DNA from: Ophioceras dolichostomum
Lineage: Eukaryota; Ascomycota; Sordariomycetes; Magnaporthales; Ophioceraceae
Assembly (NCBI GenBank): GCA_003049485.1
Contig: PYST01000142.1
Location: 652 to 64,651, forward strand
Reading direction: 5' to 3'
Length of the DNA: 64,000 nucleotides
Shown here: piece after piece, positions 12,316-23,571 of the stretch
Numbering within the stretch: position 1 is the first letter of the stretch
Layout of the letters: every line of letters begins with the position of its first letter
The notes under the pieces: generated by a model
The model's database searches: none
Told to the model about the DNA's origin: nothing
What the model saw: the letters and a program-made list of their open reading frames with translations, nothing else
Position numbers and translations under genes: made by a program

Positions 12316-13359
12316 TTTCTTGTACTCTCTAGAGAAAAAAAAAACTAGACCGTAATCAGTAATTCAAAATGGATCCACCACAACGGAGAGAGAGAGAGCC
12401 CATGTGAGAAGCGACCGGAAGGTGACGGTGCCCACGCAAGTACTTAGGCTGAGCTCGAACAGGAGTGAGGGACGTGTGGGCGTTGTATTGTAAAAAGTGA
12501 TGCTCCCCTGAGGAGAGGGGTCACCTCCCGTATTTATCATGCTCGTTCCTAAACTCGTTTACGAAAAGTGCACGGACTACGCGCGGTGTCTTGTGGAAGT
12601 AAGAAGGGCGTTGACGGGCACCCACGCACATTGGGGACCACTTGGCGACGAAGCCTCAGCCATCATCAAGCATCATCAAGGAGGCAAGCGGAAAGCGAAG
12701 CGAAAGCAAAAAGGCTCCTCCTCCGAAAGCAGGGCCTGCTCGCCGTCGTAACGTCGCCCACGCAACTGCGCCGCCGCCCACTCGCCGCCCACCGCCAATA
12801 ACGGACGGCGTTGGTCTCAACAGCTGAGAGTGTGCGTGTTCCTGTATTTCGTGATGAGAGGAAGTGTAACCAAAGCAGATACGTCGTATGTGGGATGCAG
12901 GACCTGCCCGCCGTCGTGACAGCGCCCACCCACCTGTGCCGCAGCACACTCGCCGCCCGCCGCCCACCGCCCTCGCCACCTATCCGCGATAATATCATCG
13001 TACTGTACATCACACTCTGTAAGTACCCCGCCCACCTACCCGCATATGCTAATATCGCAAATTGATAAAGATCCTACTCTTTGCTAATGCTCTTGCCCAC
13101 CCACCCGCGCAGCTGCACACTGCATCGCCCGCCGCCCACAGCTGTCGCCACCTATCCGCGGTGGTATTATCACACATCACACTCTAGAGGTACCCCGCCC
13201 ACCCTTTGCACGTGGGGCCACAGGTGCATTTTGCCAAACTTTACCGCCCGGATACTGCGGCGCTAATACGCTTTTGGAGAAATGTAAACACTGATAACCC
13301 ATATCTCCGGCCTGCGTATTCCACTTCACATTTTTTCGTGCGAGCACAGAAAGACAGCC
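12316..13359. other. Intergenic region upstream of the Sos7-like gene
   Basis: No gene seen. The main content is a degenerate GC-rich repeat family (separate entry). The final 100 bp before 13360 contain no clear TATA box. Confidence 0.5.
12735..13201. repeat. Three degenerate copies of a GC-rich 110-170 bp unit
   Basis: Related blocks occur at about 12735-12802, 12905-13035 and 13092-13201. The last two share cgccacctatccgcg, acatcacactct and taccccgcccacc in the same order; the first shares only the ccgccgcccactcgccgccc part. Copies differ by many substitutions and small indels, so the duplication is old. Confidence 0.65.
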
Positions 13360-14307
13360 ATGCCCCGGACAAAGGGCCCTCAGAAGGCCGCCAAGGTCAT
13401 CTCCCAGCTGGATGCGCTCACATCGAAGCGGGAGATGACCATCGTCCGCCTCAGCGAGCCTATTGTCAGCGCGGTCGAGCAGTCGGAGGCAAGCGGTGCC
13501 GGCAACATAAACAACAACAACAACAACAACAACGTCAGAACATCAGACATCTCGACCTCCTCCCTCGACGTGCCGACGCCCGCCTCCCTCGAAGCCGACC
13601 TAGAGCACTACAAGGAGCTCTTCGCCAAGCTGCGCTTCAGCTACGTCGAGCAGATCACCAAAGAAAAGTTCATCCACGCCATCGTGGGCGACCCGCCGCT
13701 GATCGTCGACCCAGCCGAGAACGCGGAGCTGGAGGCGACCAACGCGGTCGTGAAGGCCAGGCTCAAGGCCCTCAAGCGCGACGTGTCCGTCATCACCGCG
13801 GACCTGGAGAAGCAGGCCGCCGGGCTGGCGAAGCGCCACGGCCGCGTCGAGCTGGAGAAGGCGCGGCTGCGCGAGCTGCCCGCCAGGATCGCGGTGCTGG
13901 AGCGGGCGGTCGAGGCGCTCAAGGCTCAGCAGCAGCGAGACCAGGAGGAGGGAAGAGGCGGCGACGGCACCGACCACCACCCGGAGATGAGGCTGCCGCT
14001 CGGCCGCACGGCGGCGTTGGTGGACGCGCGCCGGGCCGAGGGCCGCGAACTCGACCGCGAGCTGGAGAGGCTGTTCGCCTCGGCGCTCCGGAAGCGCAAG
14101 GAGATGGAGAGGCTGCAGGCCGAGCTGCAGCCGCTGGCGGTCAAGCGGCAGAACTCGACCGCCGCGGCGCGCGAGGCGAGGAGGAGGCGCAAGGAGAAGG
14201 AGGCCGCCCTCGGTGGTGGAGGAGGCGACGACGACCTGGAGGAGAGGGGCCGGTGGTGGCGGACGTCGGAGACGGTGCTGAAGCAGATGCTTGATATCCA
14301 GGGCTGA
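13360..14307 (+). CDS. Sos7-like kinetochore coiled-coil protein
   Basis: A single exon of 315 residues. The N-terminal third contains a conserved-looking block (VISQLDALTSKREMTIVRLS), a poly-Asn stretch (codons around 13508-13534) and the segment FAKLRFSYVEQITKEKFIHA followed by IVGDPP, which I associate with the fungal Sos7 coiled-coil family. The rest is heptad-rich, highly charged coiled coil (roughly residues 115-300). In fission yeast Sos7 works with Spc7/KNL1 at the outer kinetochore, and Kre28 is the budding-yeast counterpart; by family, this protein should help anchor the KNL1 arm during mitosis. The gene points the same way as SLA2. The assignment rests on recalled family resemblance, so an unrelated coiled-coil protein is possible. 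Confidence 0.7.
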   Translation: MPRTKGPQKAAKVISQLDALTSKREMTIVRLSEPIVSAVEQSEASGAGNINNNNNNNNVRTSDISTSSLDVPTPASLEADLEHYKELFAKLRFSYVEQITKEKFIHAIVGDPPLIVDPAENAELEATNAVVKARLKALKRDVSVITADLEKQAAGLAKRHGRVELEKARLRELPARIAVLERAVEALKAQQQRDQEEGRGGDGTDHHPEMRLPLGRTAALVDARRAEGRELDRELERLFASALRKRKEMERLQAELQPLAVKRQNSTAAAREARRRRKEKEAALGGGGGDDDLEERGRWWRTSETVLKQMLDIQG

Positions 14308-16020
14308 GTGGGGATGGATGACCGGCCGGTCGAGAGGAATGTGTGTGAGTTCGGAAGAAGGCGCTTCTGGAGTAATACTTTGGGCGGAGGAGCATGGATC
14401 ACACGGGGTTTTGCCATTTGTTGTCATATTCTCTTTTGTTCGTCTAATATCAGTCTTTATCAGATAACTCTATAACTCTCCAGTCTCAGACCCCGACAAG
14501 GCCTGGGCTTGATGAATTACCACGCACATAGGTACCAACCTAGGTATCTATCTAAGAACCCGCGGAGGATCTCCTCACTATGATTCCCGGTGAGACTTCT
14601 CCTATCATGAATGGTGATGACGAGGCTTGGCTGCTCACCTGATTCCATGCCGTTTCTGTCTTCTATGCCTGCGGACCAAGCTGGTAGTTACACATTCTGA
14701 TCCCCAATAGGGTTTCTCTACCGGTGCTGGCAAGAGAGAAAGCTGTCCAACCCATCATTCTCGTTATGATTTCTCTGACAGCCCTGGCGGTGGCGAGACT
14801 TGTTCTAATGACTTGATTCCAGACGCTGCTTTCTTAACTACCTACCTACCTAGCCCGGTCATCGACGAATGACTCTTCTACTTAACTCCCAACTCTACTG
14901 TCTCTGCGCGGACCCTGACCTTCCCTAGCGAAAGGTTCTAAACTGAGCTCACCTGTCTCCCACGTCCCGGTAAAGGCAACCTCTCGAGCAGGGTTCTAAC
15001 GTACCTGACCATACTCGTCTCTTCGTGGAGCACACCTCACATAACTCTCGCCCACGCGTCCGAGAATCATCGAGAACTGTTGCCTCGTGAGATACAACAA
15101 CACACAGGCCCTGGCCAAGCGGGCGTGAGATCACTCCTTCCCACACCACCTTACTTCGTCAGTTGCCTGACTAGGGTAGGTGCTTGCCCCGTCACTGCCG
15201 TCCAAGTATCTCGCACAATCACATCGGGCAACTGCCTCTCTCGACATGGTCTCGACGGCTGTCGGCGGGGAAAGAACCTCTCACAAAAGACAAAGCTTCA
15301 CGGAAGCAATAACTCGTGGACCAGAACCAACTCAACTCACAGTTTCCACCCCAGAAAGGGCACGGTGATCGAGAAAGGTGGGCAGCCGTCATACGGGGAG
15401 TCTGTTTTCTTTTTCGAATCCGACGGCCCACAGGTCATGTCCAAAGCGGTCTGGTCTTTCTTGCACCACGAACACCAATACACAATGCCAACTCACTTGC
15501 CTGTTTTGCCAGGCGAGTCCTTCCCTCAGTTCTCGACTTTGGATGTCGACTCGGGTGGAGAAGCCCTGTGATTGGCTGCTGAGAGGCGAACCGTGTGGCA
15601 GTGCACCCATGCATGGGTATAGTGTGGCGCTCGAGCCACCAAAGCATACCTCATCATACGTGATGCACGTCGCAACCTTTGAGAGCCACTATTGCATCAC
15701 CCCAGTGTAGTTGGACAAGTGTCTCGAGGCTGACGACGCCTGTGTGCATTTTCTTTATTTTCTTTATTCTTTTTACCTTGTCTTTTGATCGTCCCAACTC
15801 CGTCGAAGGCACTGTTTCTTTGCGCTCGTCCGACATTCCCACATCGCGTCGTGTGGGCCGGGCCTATCGGCTTCTACTATTCACCATCGGAAGCGATGCG
15901 GTACGGCTCTTGAAGCTTCCACGTTGATCAAGAGCTCCCCACGTCCTCGGTTGCATTCGACGTTGCATTCGACTATCTGATTCGCTCGCACCTGTGTATC
16001 CGTCTGCGTCTCTGCCCAAG
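14308..16020. other. Intergenic region between the Sos7-like gene and SLA2
   Basis: No supported gene. It includes CCTA-type motifs near 14527-14552 and 14838-14853 and otherwise unremarkable sequence. The last few hundred bases should hold the SLA2 promoter and leader. Confidence 0.5.
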
Positions 16021-19000
16021 ATGGCGACTATTCGCAGCCTCGATCATACAAAGTGGGTAGACCATCGCCTCAGTCAGCCTGCCTGCCTGTCTCGATCTCT
16101 CCCCCTCTTCCCAGCGAGAGAATCCCCGCGAGGATGTCTTGCTTCTTTCTGCCGACCCTGCGAACTTCCCGTGCATACCCTCGCAGATCCCATCGACGAG
16201 TGCGGTTGACTGATCAGCTATGGCGCGTAGGTCCGAGACCGAACTCTCGATCAACGTCAAGAAGGCGACCAGTCCCGAGGAGACGGCACCCAAGCGCAAA
16301 CATGTCCGGAGCTGCATCGTCTACACATGGGACCACAAGTCCTCCCTGTCCTTCTGGGGCGCCATGAAGGTCCAGCCCATCATGGCCGACGAGGTCCAGA
16401 CCTTCAAGGCGTTGATAACCATACACAAGGTCCTGCAGGAGGGCCACCCGTCCACGCTGCGGGAGGCCATGTCGAACCGCACGTGGATCGACAGCCTGAA
16501 CCGCGGCATGGCCGGCGAGGGCGTGCGTGGCTACGGCCCGCTGATCCAGGAATACGTCAACTTCCTGCTGGCCAAGCTCTCTTTCCACCAGCAACACCCT
16601 GAGTTTAACGGTACCTTCGAGTACGAAGAATACGTCAGCCTGAAGGTTATCAACGACCCCAACGAGGGTTACGAGGCCATCACCGACCTGATGACGCTGC
16701 AAGATAAGATCGACCAGTTTCAGAAGCTCATCTTCTCGCACTTCCGCAACGTCGGCAACAACGAGTGCAGAATCTCCGCCCTAGTGCCACTTGTTCAGGA
16801 GACATATGGCATTTATAAGTTTATCACCAGCATGCTTCGTGCAATGCACTCGAGTAAGATACCCTCTCCATTTCGTCATCTGCACTGCCCCACGCCACTC
16901 GCTGCCCGCAGGAGCAGGATGTGATAGTTGCGAGCTACAGCTAACCGGGAAAACTTGTATTTGGTCCACAACAGCGACGGGAGATAACGACGCTCTTGAG
17001 CCGCTTCGAGGCCGATACGATGCTCAGCATTACCGCCTGGTTAAGTTCTACTACGAGTGCTCCAACCTGCGGTACCTCACCAGCCTGATCGCGATCCCGA
17101 AGCTGCCTCAAGACCCTCCCAATCTCCTCGCCGAAGATGAGACCGCGCCGGCGCTTCCAGCAAGGCCAAAGCAAGAAATCGAGCGTCATCCAACGCCGCC
17201 GCCCCAGCCTAAGAACGACGAGCCAGACGTCATCAACGAGTTCTGGAAGAACCAGCTGGAAGAGCAGAACCGAGAGTACGAGGCACAGCAGCGGGCGCTC
17301 GAGGAGCGTCAACGCCAGCAGATCGCAGCCCAGGAACAGGCCGCGCTGCTGGCCCAGCAGCAATTTGCCGAACAGCAGAGGCGACTAGCCGAGCAGCAGC
17401 AGCGGGAGCACCAGGCACTCATGGAGCAGCAGGCCCGCATGGCCACGCAAGGCCGACTCGCCGAGCTCGAGCAGGAGAACTTGCGGGCCAGGGCTCAGTA
17501 CGAGCAGGACCAGCTGATGCTCCAGCAATTCGACCAAAGAGTTAAGGCTCTGGAAGGCGAGCTGAGCCAGCTCCAGAACAGCTTCGGCCAACAGATTAAC
17601 AGTAGGGATGATCAGATCCGGTCGCTGCAGGAGCAGGTCAACACCTGGCGCACCAAGTACGAGGCGCTGGCGAAGCTGTACTCGCAGCTCCGGCACGAGC
17701 ACCTCGACCTGCTGCAGAAATTCAAGGCCGTCCAGCTCAAGGCCGCCTCGGCGCAGGAGGCAATTGAGAAGCGGGAGAAGCTCGAGCGTGAGATTAAGAC
17801 GAAGAACCTGGAGCTCGCAGACATGATCCGCGAGAGGGACCGGGCGATGCACGACAAGGACAGGCTCTCTGGCAGCAACAAGGACGAGGTGGAGAAGCTG
17901 AAGCGCGAGCTGCGCATGGCCTTGGACCGGGCGGACAGCCTTGAACGTAGCAAGGGCAACGAGCTGTCCACCATGTTGTCCAAGTACAACCGCGAGATGG
18001 CGGACCTGGAGGAGGCCCTGCGGATCAAGTCGCGGGCGCTGGACGAGGCCCAGGACAAGCTCCGCGACGGCGGCTCGGACCTGGAGCGGCTCCTGCGCGA
18101 CAAAGAAGAGGAGCTCGAGGTATACAAGGCCGGCATGGACCAGACGCTGCTGGAGCTCAACGACATGCGGCAGAACCAGGGCGTCACCGATCAGGCCCTG
18201 GACGGCCAGATCGACGCGCTGATCCTGGCCAACCTCGACAAGATCAACGACATCATCGACTCGGTGCTGCAGACCGGCGTCCAGCGCGTGGACGATGCGC
18301 TGTACGAGCTCGACTCCACCATGCAGGCCGGCAACCAGAACGCGTCGCCGACCTACGTGCTCTCGCACATCGAGAAGGCCGCGGCGAGCGCAATGGAGTT
18401 CGCCACAGCGTTCAACAACTTCATCGCCGACGGGCCGAACAGCTCGCACGCGGAGCTGATCAAGGCCATCAATGTCTTCAGCAGCGGGATCGCCGACGTG
18501 TGCCTCAACACCAAGGGCATCACCCGCCTGGCCACCGACGACAAGAAGACCGACGCCCTCATGAACGGCGCCCGCCAGTCGGCCCTGGCCACGGTCAAGT
18601 TCTTCCGGGGCCTGCAGAGCTTCCGGCTCGAGGGCATGGACCCGTTCCAGAAGACCGAGGTCGTCATCAACAACAACAACGACGTGCAGATGAACCTGCA
18701 AAGGCTCAACAAGCTCGTCGAGACCTTCGCGCCCAACTTCGGCAAGCTGCAGGGCGACCTCGGCGAGATCGTCGACGACGAATTGAGCAAGGCCGCCGAC
18801 GCCATCGCCGCCGCCGCGGCGCGCCTGGCCAAGCTCAAGAACAAGCCGAGGGACGGCTACTCGACCTACGAGCTCAAGGTGCACGACTCGATCCTGGACG
18901 CCGCCATGGCCATCACGACGGCCATCGCCCAGCTGATCAAGGCCGCGACCGTCACGCAGCAGGAGATCGTGCAGGCCGGCAAGGGCACGTCGTCGCGCAC

Positions 19001-19565
19001 GGCCTTCTACAAGAAGAACAACCGCTGGACCGAGGGCCTCATCTCGGCCGCCAAGGCGGTGGCCAACTCGACCAACACGCTCATCGAGACCGCGGACGGC
19101 GTCATCTCCGGCAGGAACAGCCCGGAGCAGCTCATCGTCGCCTCCAACGACGTGGCCGCCTCCACGGCCCAGCTCGTGGCCGCCAGCCGCGTCAAGGCCG
19201 GGTTCATGAGCAAGTCGCAGGAGAACCTGGAGCAGGCCAGCAAGGCCGTGGGGGCCGCCTGCCGGTCGCTGGTCAGGCAGGTGCAGGCCCTGATCCGCGA
19301 CCGGATGGGCGAGGAGGAGCAGGTCGACTACTCGAAGCTCGGGTCGCACGAGTTCAAGGTCCGGGAGATGGAGCAACAGGTATGTCTTGTCTCTTGATTA
19401 CCCGTCTCCCACGCATTCTTGGGTATGGCTACTAACATACATTCCCCCCCTCGCTTTCCTCCTCTTCTCACAACAACACAGGTCGAGATCTTGCAGCTGG
19501 AGAACGCTCTCGGTGCCGCCCGGCGCAGACTGGGAGATATGAGGAAGATTTCGTACCAAGAGTAA
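16021..19565 (+). CDS. SLA2: SLA2/END4 endocytic actin-binding adaptor
   Basis: Four exons (16021-16052, 16231-16853, 16975-19379, 19482-19565) join in phase to 1047 residues. The first exon (MATIRSLDHTK) is chosen because splicing it onto SETELSINVKKATSPEE gives the family N-terminus; a later ATG at 16220 would also read but begins inside the intron. An ANTH domain (about residues 12-290) binds phosphoinositides, a long Gln-rich coiled coil (about 300-630) mediates dimerisation and clathrin light-chain contact, and the C-terminal THATCH/I-LWEQ domain (about 830-1040) binds F-actin. Sla2 couples clathrin coats to actin at endocytic patches in hyphal tips. It is the classical flank of MAT in Sordariomycetes, which helps identify the locus. 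Confidence 0.95.
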
Positions 19566-21808
19566 AGAAGAAGAGCAACAAGCCAAGCCGGGAGGCAAAA
19601 TCATCCATAATCGCAATAACTTTTTTTCTGTTCTTCTTCTCCCTCTTTCTCTTTATTCCTTTGAACTTTCTATCTTCTTGTCTTTGCATGTTGTCACCGC
19701 TTGCAACCTTGGCCCTTTTATCGTCACATCATCATCTTGTCGTCTACCTGCCGGCCTGAAATCTCAGGCGGCGACGTGAAGAAAGCGGGCAACACAAGCA
19801 AAACCTTATCGCAAACCTTATCGAAGATTGGGTTGCCCGCCCGGGACGATGAGGGGGCAGAAAGGCGAGCGGCTTCGAGGGCGGTGAGTGGGGGTATCAC
19901 CAACCTTCCTGCCCTCGACGAGGGGGGGGGAAGGGAGATGGGTTGGGAAGGGAGATGGGTTGGGAAGGGAGATGGGTTGGGAAGGGAGATGGGTTGGGTG
20001 GTGACTCACCCTAGCCGAAGAGCCGCAAGTCAAATGCGGGACCAGCCGTCCGTCCGCCGTCTGTCTGATGCAGGTACCTACCGTTCGACCCGCACCTGCC
20101 CGCTATTGTGCCAGTGTTGCGCCAGTGCACAATAGCGGGCACAATAGCGGGCACAATAGCGGCTCGCTCAATAAGCTTTCGCTCAATAAGCTTCTATTCA
20201 GTCCACGTGGGGAAGGGGGGTGGGATTAAGAGTTGGTGAAACGGCCGGTAGCTTCACCCTCCTCCCCCAACCACCCGCCACTGCGCCAACCACCTGATTT
20301 TCTTCGCAGAGAAGCAGAGAATACGTCATTGACTTTTCGGAGCAAGTTTTGTTGGTCGGATGTTTCCAACGGGCAGTCACTACCACGAGCTGTGTGTGTG
20401 CTATGTGTGGCGGTATGGCAGATGTTGATTTTACATTATGCCTGATGCCTATTCGCGGCGTGCACACGGCACACACACACGCACATCCATGCAGCCCTAT
20501 CGGGCTCTGTGTGGCACATATCATGGTTCCTCCACTCAGGGTGCCATGGAGCCCCATCCTTCGGTCGCTTGAGCCGCGCCAAGGCCCACGCCCACATCGG
20601 GCAATTTGTGTCTTAGCATGGCCTCCTGTGCCCCTGTCAATTCTTCAACACCCTGAGACCTCATCACCGTTTTGATATTAAGCAATTGCATTGGTTCCCA
20701 CTATTGTCAATCATTTCGGCAAACTTTTGGCCTGTTTTTGCTTTCTTTTCTGATCTATTTCTGCTGTGGGAAATGAGGGAGGGTGTTCTGTGGCCCACAG
20801 CCCACACACTGGCAAGCACGCTCAAAGCTGAGAGCTCACATCTCAGTTGTTAAGGGGTGGTCCGTGTGGTTCATTTTCTTCAGAGTGCAGACGGAAGTCC
20901 GCACGTGCATTCTTCAAGCGGGTGGCAAATTTGGGCAGCGCGCTAGGGAGGGGGGTTGCGAACGGGGGGATGAACTGCTGCGGGTGACCCAAAGGATGAC
21001 GTCTGGTCTGGAGGCTTCCCATCCCGAAAAGGGCCCCAACCTCCTCCTCCCTGAGAGGTAAATGACAGCGCAAATAACGGAGGAGCAAAAGATGGGAGAG
21101 CTGCCATCCATCTGAATAGGCTACTGGCGGCAGTCGGACTGCAGTCACAGTGGCAACATAGGAGGGCCATCTGAATGGGCTTGCTGCACAAAGGAGACAT
21201 CACATCACACACAGGCAAAAAGGACTCTTTGGAGGAAACGGGAGCAGCTGGCCTAGGGCAACAAAAGGAATTGCCTCCCTCCAGGAAGTCACCTGGACAT
21301 CTGTGCAAAATAAGGGAACAAAAAAGACACGTTGCTGCTAAAGGCCGTTGACTGGCTGGCTGGCCCGCTAGCTTGGGGGCTAGATGGGTGACGGATGGCG
21401 CTGCTGCTAGTGCAGGTGCTAGTGCAGGTGCTAGTGCAGGTTAACCCTGCTGCAGCGGCAGCTAACAGCGTTCGGTGTGCCCACTGTGATCGGGGAATGC
21501 GGCTCGGCAGCCAGAAGGGATATGGGGGGGAGTCCCGTGGTGGGCAAAAAAGGTCACTGCACGGGCGCCGTCCTGGCTCTTTGCTCTCGGCGCACAGTGC
21601 GGGCAGTCGGTTGCTGGAACAAAGGGAGGCAAAAGAAGGGGAAGAGAGCACCCTGATGGGGTGGTGAATGCGGACCATCGTACCAGCAGCCAACCAGAGC
21701 CAACCAGCGAGAAGGGTGAGGCAAAGCAGACTGCTTCACCTTGCACCCCCTAATCCCCCTAATTCGGAGAGAAGTCGCGCAGGGCAAGGGCGAGCGGGAG
21801 GGGGGGGG
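19566..21808. other. Intergenic region between SLA2 and MAT
   Basis: No supported gene in 2.2 kb. It carries several minisatellites: 17-bp units at 19929-19996, cacaatagcggg triplets and doubled cgctcaataagctt near 20128-20190, and three copies of gctagtgcaggt at 21408-21440. The right edge runs into a G tract and an assembly gap. Confidence 0.55.
19929..19996. repeat. 17-bp minisatellite, four copies
   Basis: The unit gaagggagatgggttgg is repeated four times in perfect tandem between SLA2 and MAT. Confidence 0.9.
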
Positions 21809-21879
21809 NNNNNNNNNNNNNNNNNNNNNNNNNNNNNNNNNNNNNNNNNNNNNNNNNNNNNNNNNNNNNNNNNNNNNNN
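21809..21879. other. Assembly gap inside a G tract
   Basis: There are 71 N with G runs on both sides (21800-21808 and 21880-21892). The gap abuts the left MAT direct repeat, so that repeat could extend further left than can be seen and the gap length may be nominal. Confidence 0.95.
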
Positions 21880-21967
21880 GGGGGGGGGGGGGTTGCGTCT
21901 CCGATAAAAGGTACCTGAGCTTGAGTAACCTTAATTGGACATCTGCCAAGCTCAGCTATCACTTATA
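21880..21967 (+). repeat. Left direct repeat bordering the MAT1-1 genes
   Basis: The copy begins with a G run, then ggttgcgtctccgat (21891-21905), a diverged spacer, and a block at 21927-21967 starting aaccttaattggacatctgc that matches 25053-25093 over all 41 bases. The G run and the ggttgcgt block also recur in the right copy in the same order and orientation, with one mismatch in 15 bases. Homology ends right after cacttata. Confidence 0.9.
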
Positions 21968-22126
21968 CTGGAAATGTGAGGGATGACCACTTTCCAAATT
22001 TCATGGACAAAGGAGCCTTTGTCCCCAGCTCTCAAAATCTGGCCCGAACCTCTCTATATCACAATTCTATCTCAGCATCTTCTCCAAGATCACGATATAG
22101 TCAATCCAACATCAGTGATCTCCAAG

Positions 22127-23141
22127 ATGTCTGCCTCAGGGGTTCTCCCCATCGACGACCGCGTCCGGCAACTGATCTCGAAGTTGTCACCCGACGAAAT
22201 TGCACGCCTCATCCCTCAGGCCAAGATTCATCAACTTCTCGACGCTCAGACTGCGAGAGGCCGATCGGCCAAAGTCGAGACCACGTCTAAGTCCAGCAAC
22301 ACCCTCAAGGACCGCAAGAAGAAGAAGGTCAACGCCTTCATGGCCTTTCGTTGTACGTCTATCCCACATATTTCTCTCGTGAATTTCATTCGCAGTATGA
22401 TTCTGACCGTTCCATGCAGCCTACTACTCTGATATCTTCCGAAACAAGCCGCAGAAGGAGCGCTCGCCATCCATCACCTTGCTCTGGCAGACGGATCTGT
22501 TCAAACCGAAGTGGACGATCATGGCCAATGCGTACTCTCAAGTTCGCGACTTCACTACCGCCTCTAGTGGACGCATGCCGATGAGTCGATTCCTCAGAGT
22601 CGCTTGTCCGATCATGGGAATCACGAAGCCTGCCGACTATCTCGCTACCTTCAACTGGCAGTTTGTTCCCATGAACCACAACGGACAGGTCATCCTATCG
22701 CTGCAGCAGTTCCAGGCTCCGGTGATCATCGATGGTGTCCGAGCTCCCACGACCGAGCTCGAGCTCCTTCGCGCTTGTGTCCAGGGTGGCTTCCTCTTCA
22801 AGAACAGTGCCATTCTGTTCAGGGACATGGAGGGAAGTTCTCAGGGCCTCATGGTGCAGACTGTTCCGACGATCGTGTCTGCTGGAAAACAACAGACGGG
22901 GCGTTTCGACAAGGTGTTCAAGAAGTGCGCGGGTACTGTCGCTGCCGTCCTGCCTCCGAGCGAGAATCTCGACGGTCTCGATGTCGAGCTCACTGATTGC
23001 CACGCGATGCCCCCACAGAAGGTGTATTACTGGGAGGAGCAGACCGCCAACATGGCGCAGGCGATGCCATTCCCAGATCAGGAGGGCGTTGCCTCGGGCA
23101 CTCCAAGCACTTATCCCACCACCCAGGTCGGATTTTATTAG
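22127..23141 (+). CDS. MAT1-1-1: Mating-type protein MAT1-1-1 (alpha-box)
   Basis: Two exons (22127-22352, 22420-23141) join to 315 residues; the 67-bp intron begins GTACGT and ends CAG. The alpha-box begins at KKKVNAFMAFRSYYSDIF (about residues 66-85, across the intron) and continues through SPSITLLWQTDLFKPKWTIM, the hallmark of MAT-alpha transcription regulators. The intron sits inside the alpha-box just after the Arg codon of FMAFR, a position typical of this family. The protein is the master regulator of MAT1-1 identity, controlling pheromone and receptor genes in the nucleus, usually with MCM1. It is convergent with MAT1-1-2, 430 bp apart. No frame damage is visible, and the C-terminal part beyond the alpha-box is moderately long. 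Confidence 0.95.
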
Positions 23142-23571
23142 AATGCAAAACGGCGTCGCAGTCTGAGTCATTTTCGGCATTGCTTTCAGCATTGATACCA
23201 CAGATAGATTAACGCGCTCTGATTCTGGTACGGAATGCTACGGAACTTTTCTCTACTTAATTGCAATCTGCTACTCCCTGTAGTGGTCAACTACGGTACA
23301 GATGATTGTGAGAAAAGATGATGTATTGTGCAGAGCTGTGTGTGACTCTTTCAACGCTAGGGCAGCCAATCTGAAGAGGGGTCGCCACGTGACCTAGGTC
23401 ACGTGCCTCCCCATGCCGCTGCCACACTCCCCGTCTTTCCACGATGCGACACTCCCAGTCTTTCCACCATGCAGCACTTCCAGTCCTGAAAGAAACACAG
23501 CCAATTTACTTGACAAGCTGCCCCCTATCTGGAAGTCAAAGACCAAGAAGTCTGCTCGGCGATCCCGATGC

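Noticed and set aside
13206..14294. 362-codon frame overlapping the Sos7-like gene
   Set aside because: Arg/Ala/Gly-rich shadow; the other frame has a normal codon pattern and coiled-coil heptads.
17385..19376. Long open frame antisense to SLA2 (663 codons)
   Set aside because: Shadow of the GC-rich SLA2 codons; its Leu/Val/Gly/Arg-biased translation has no family resemblance.
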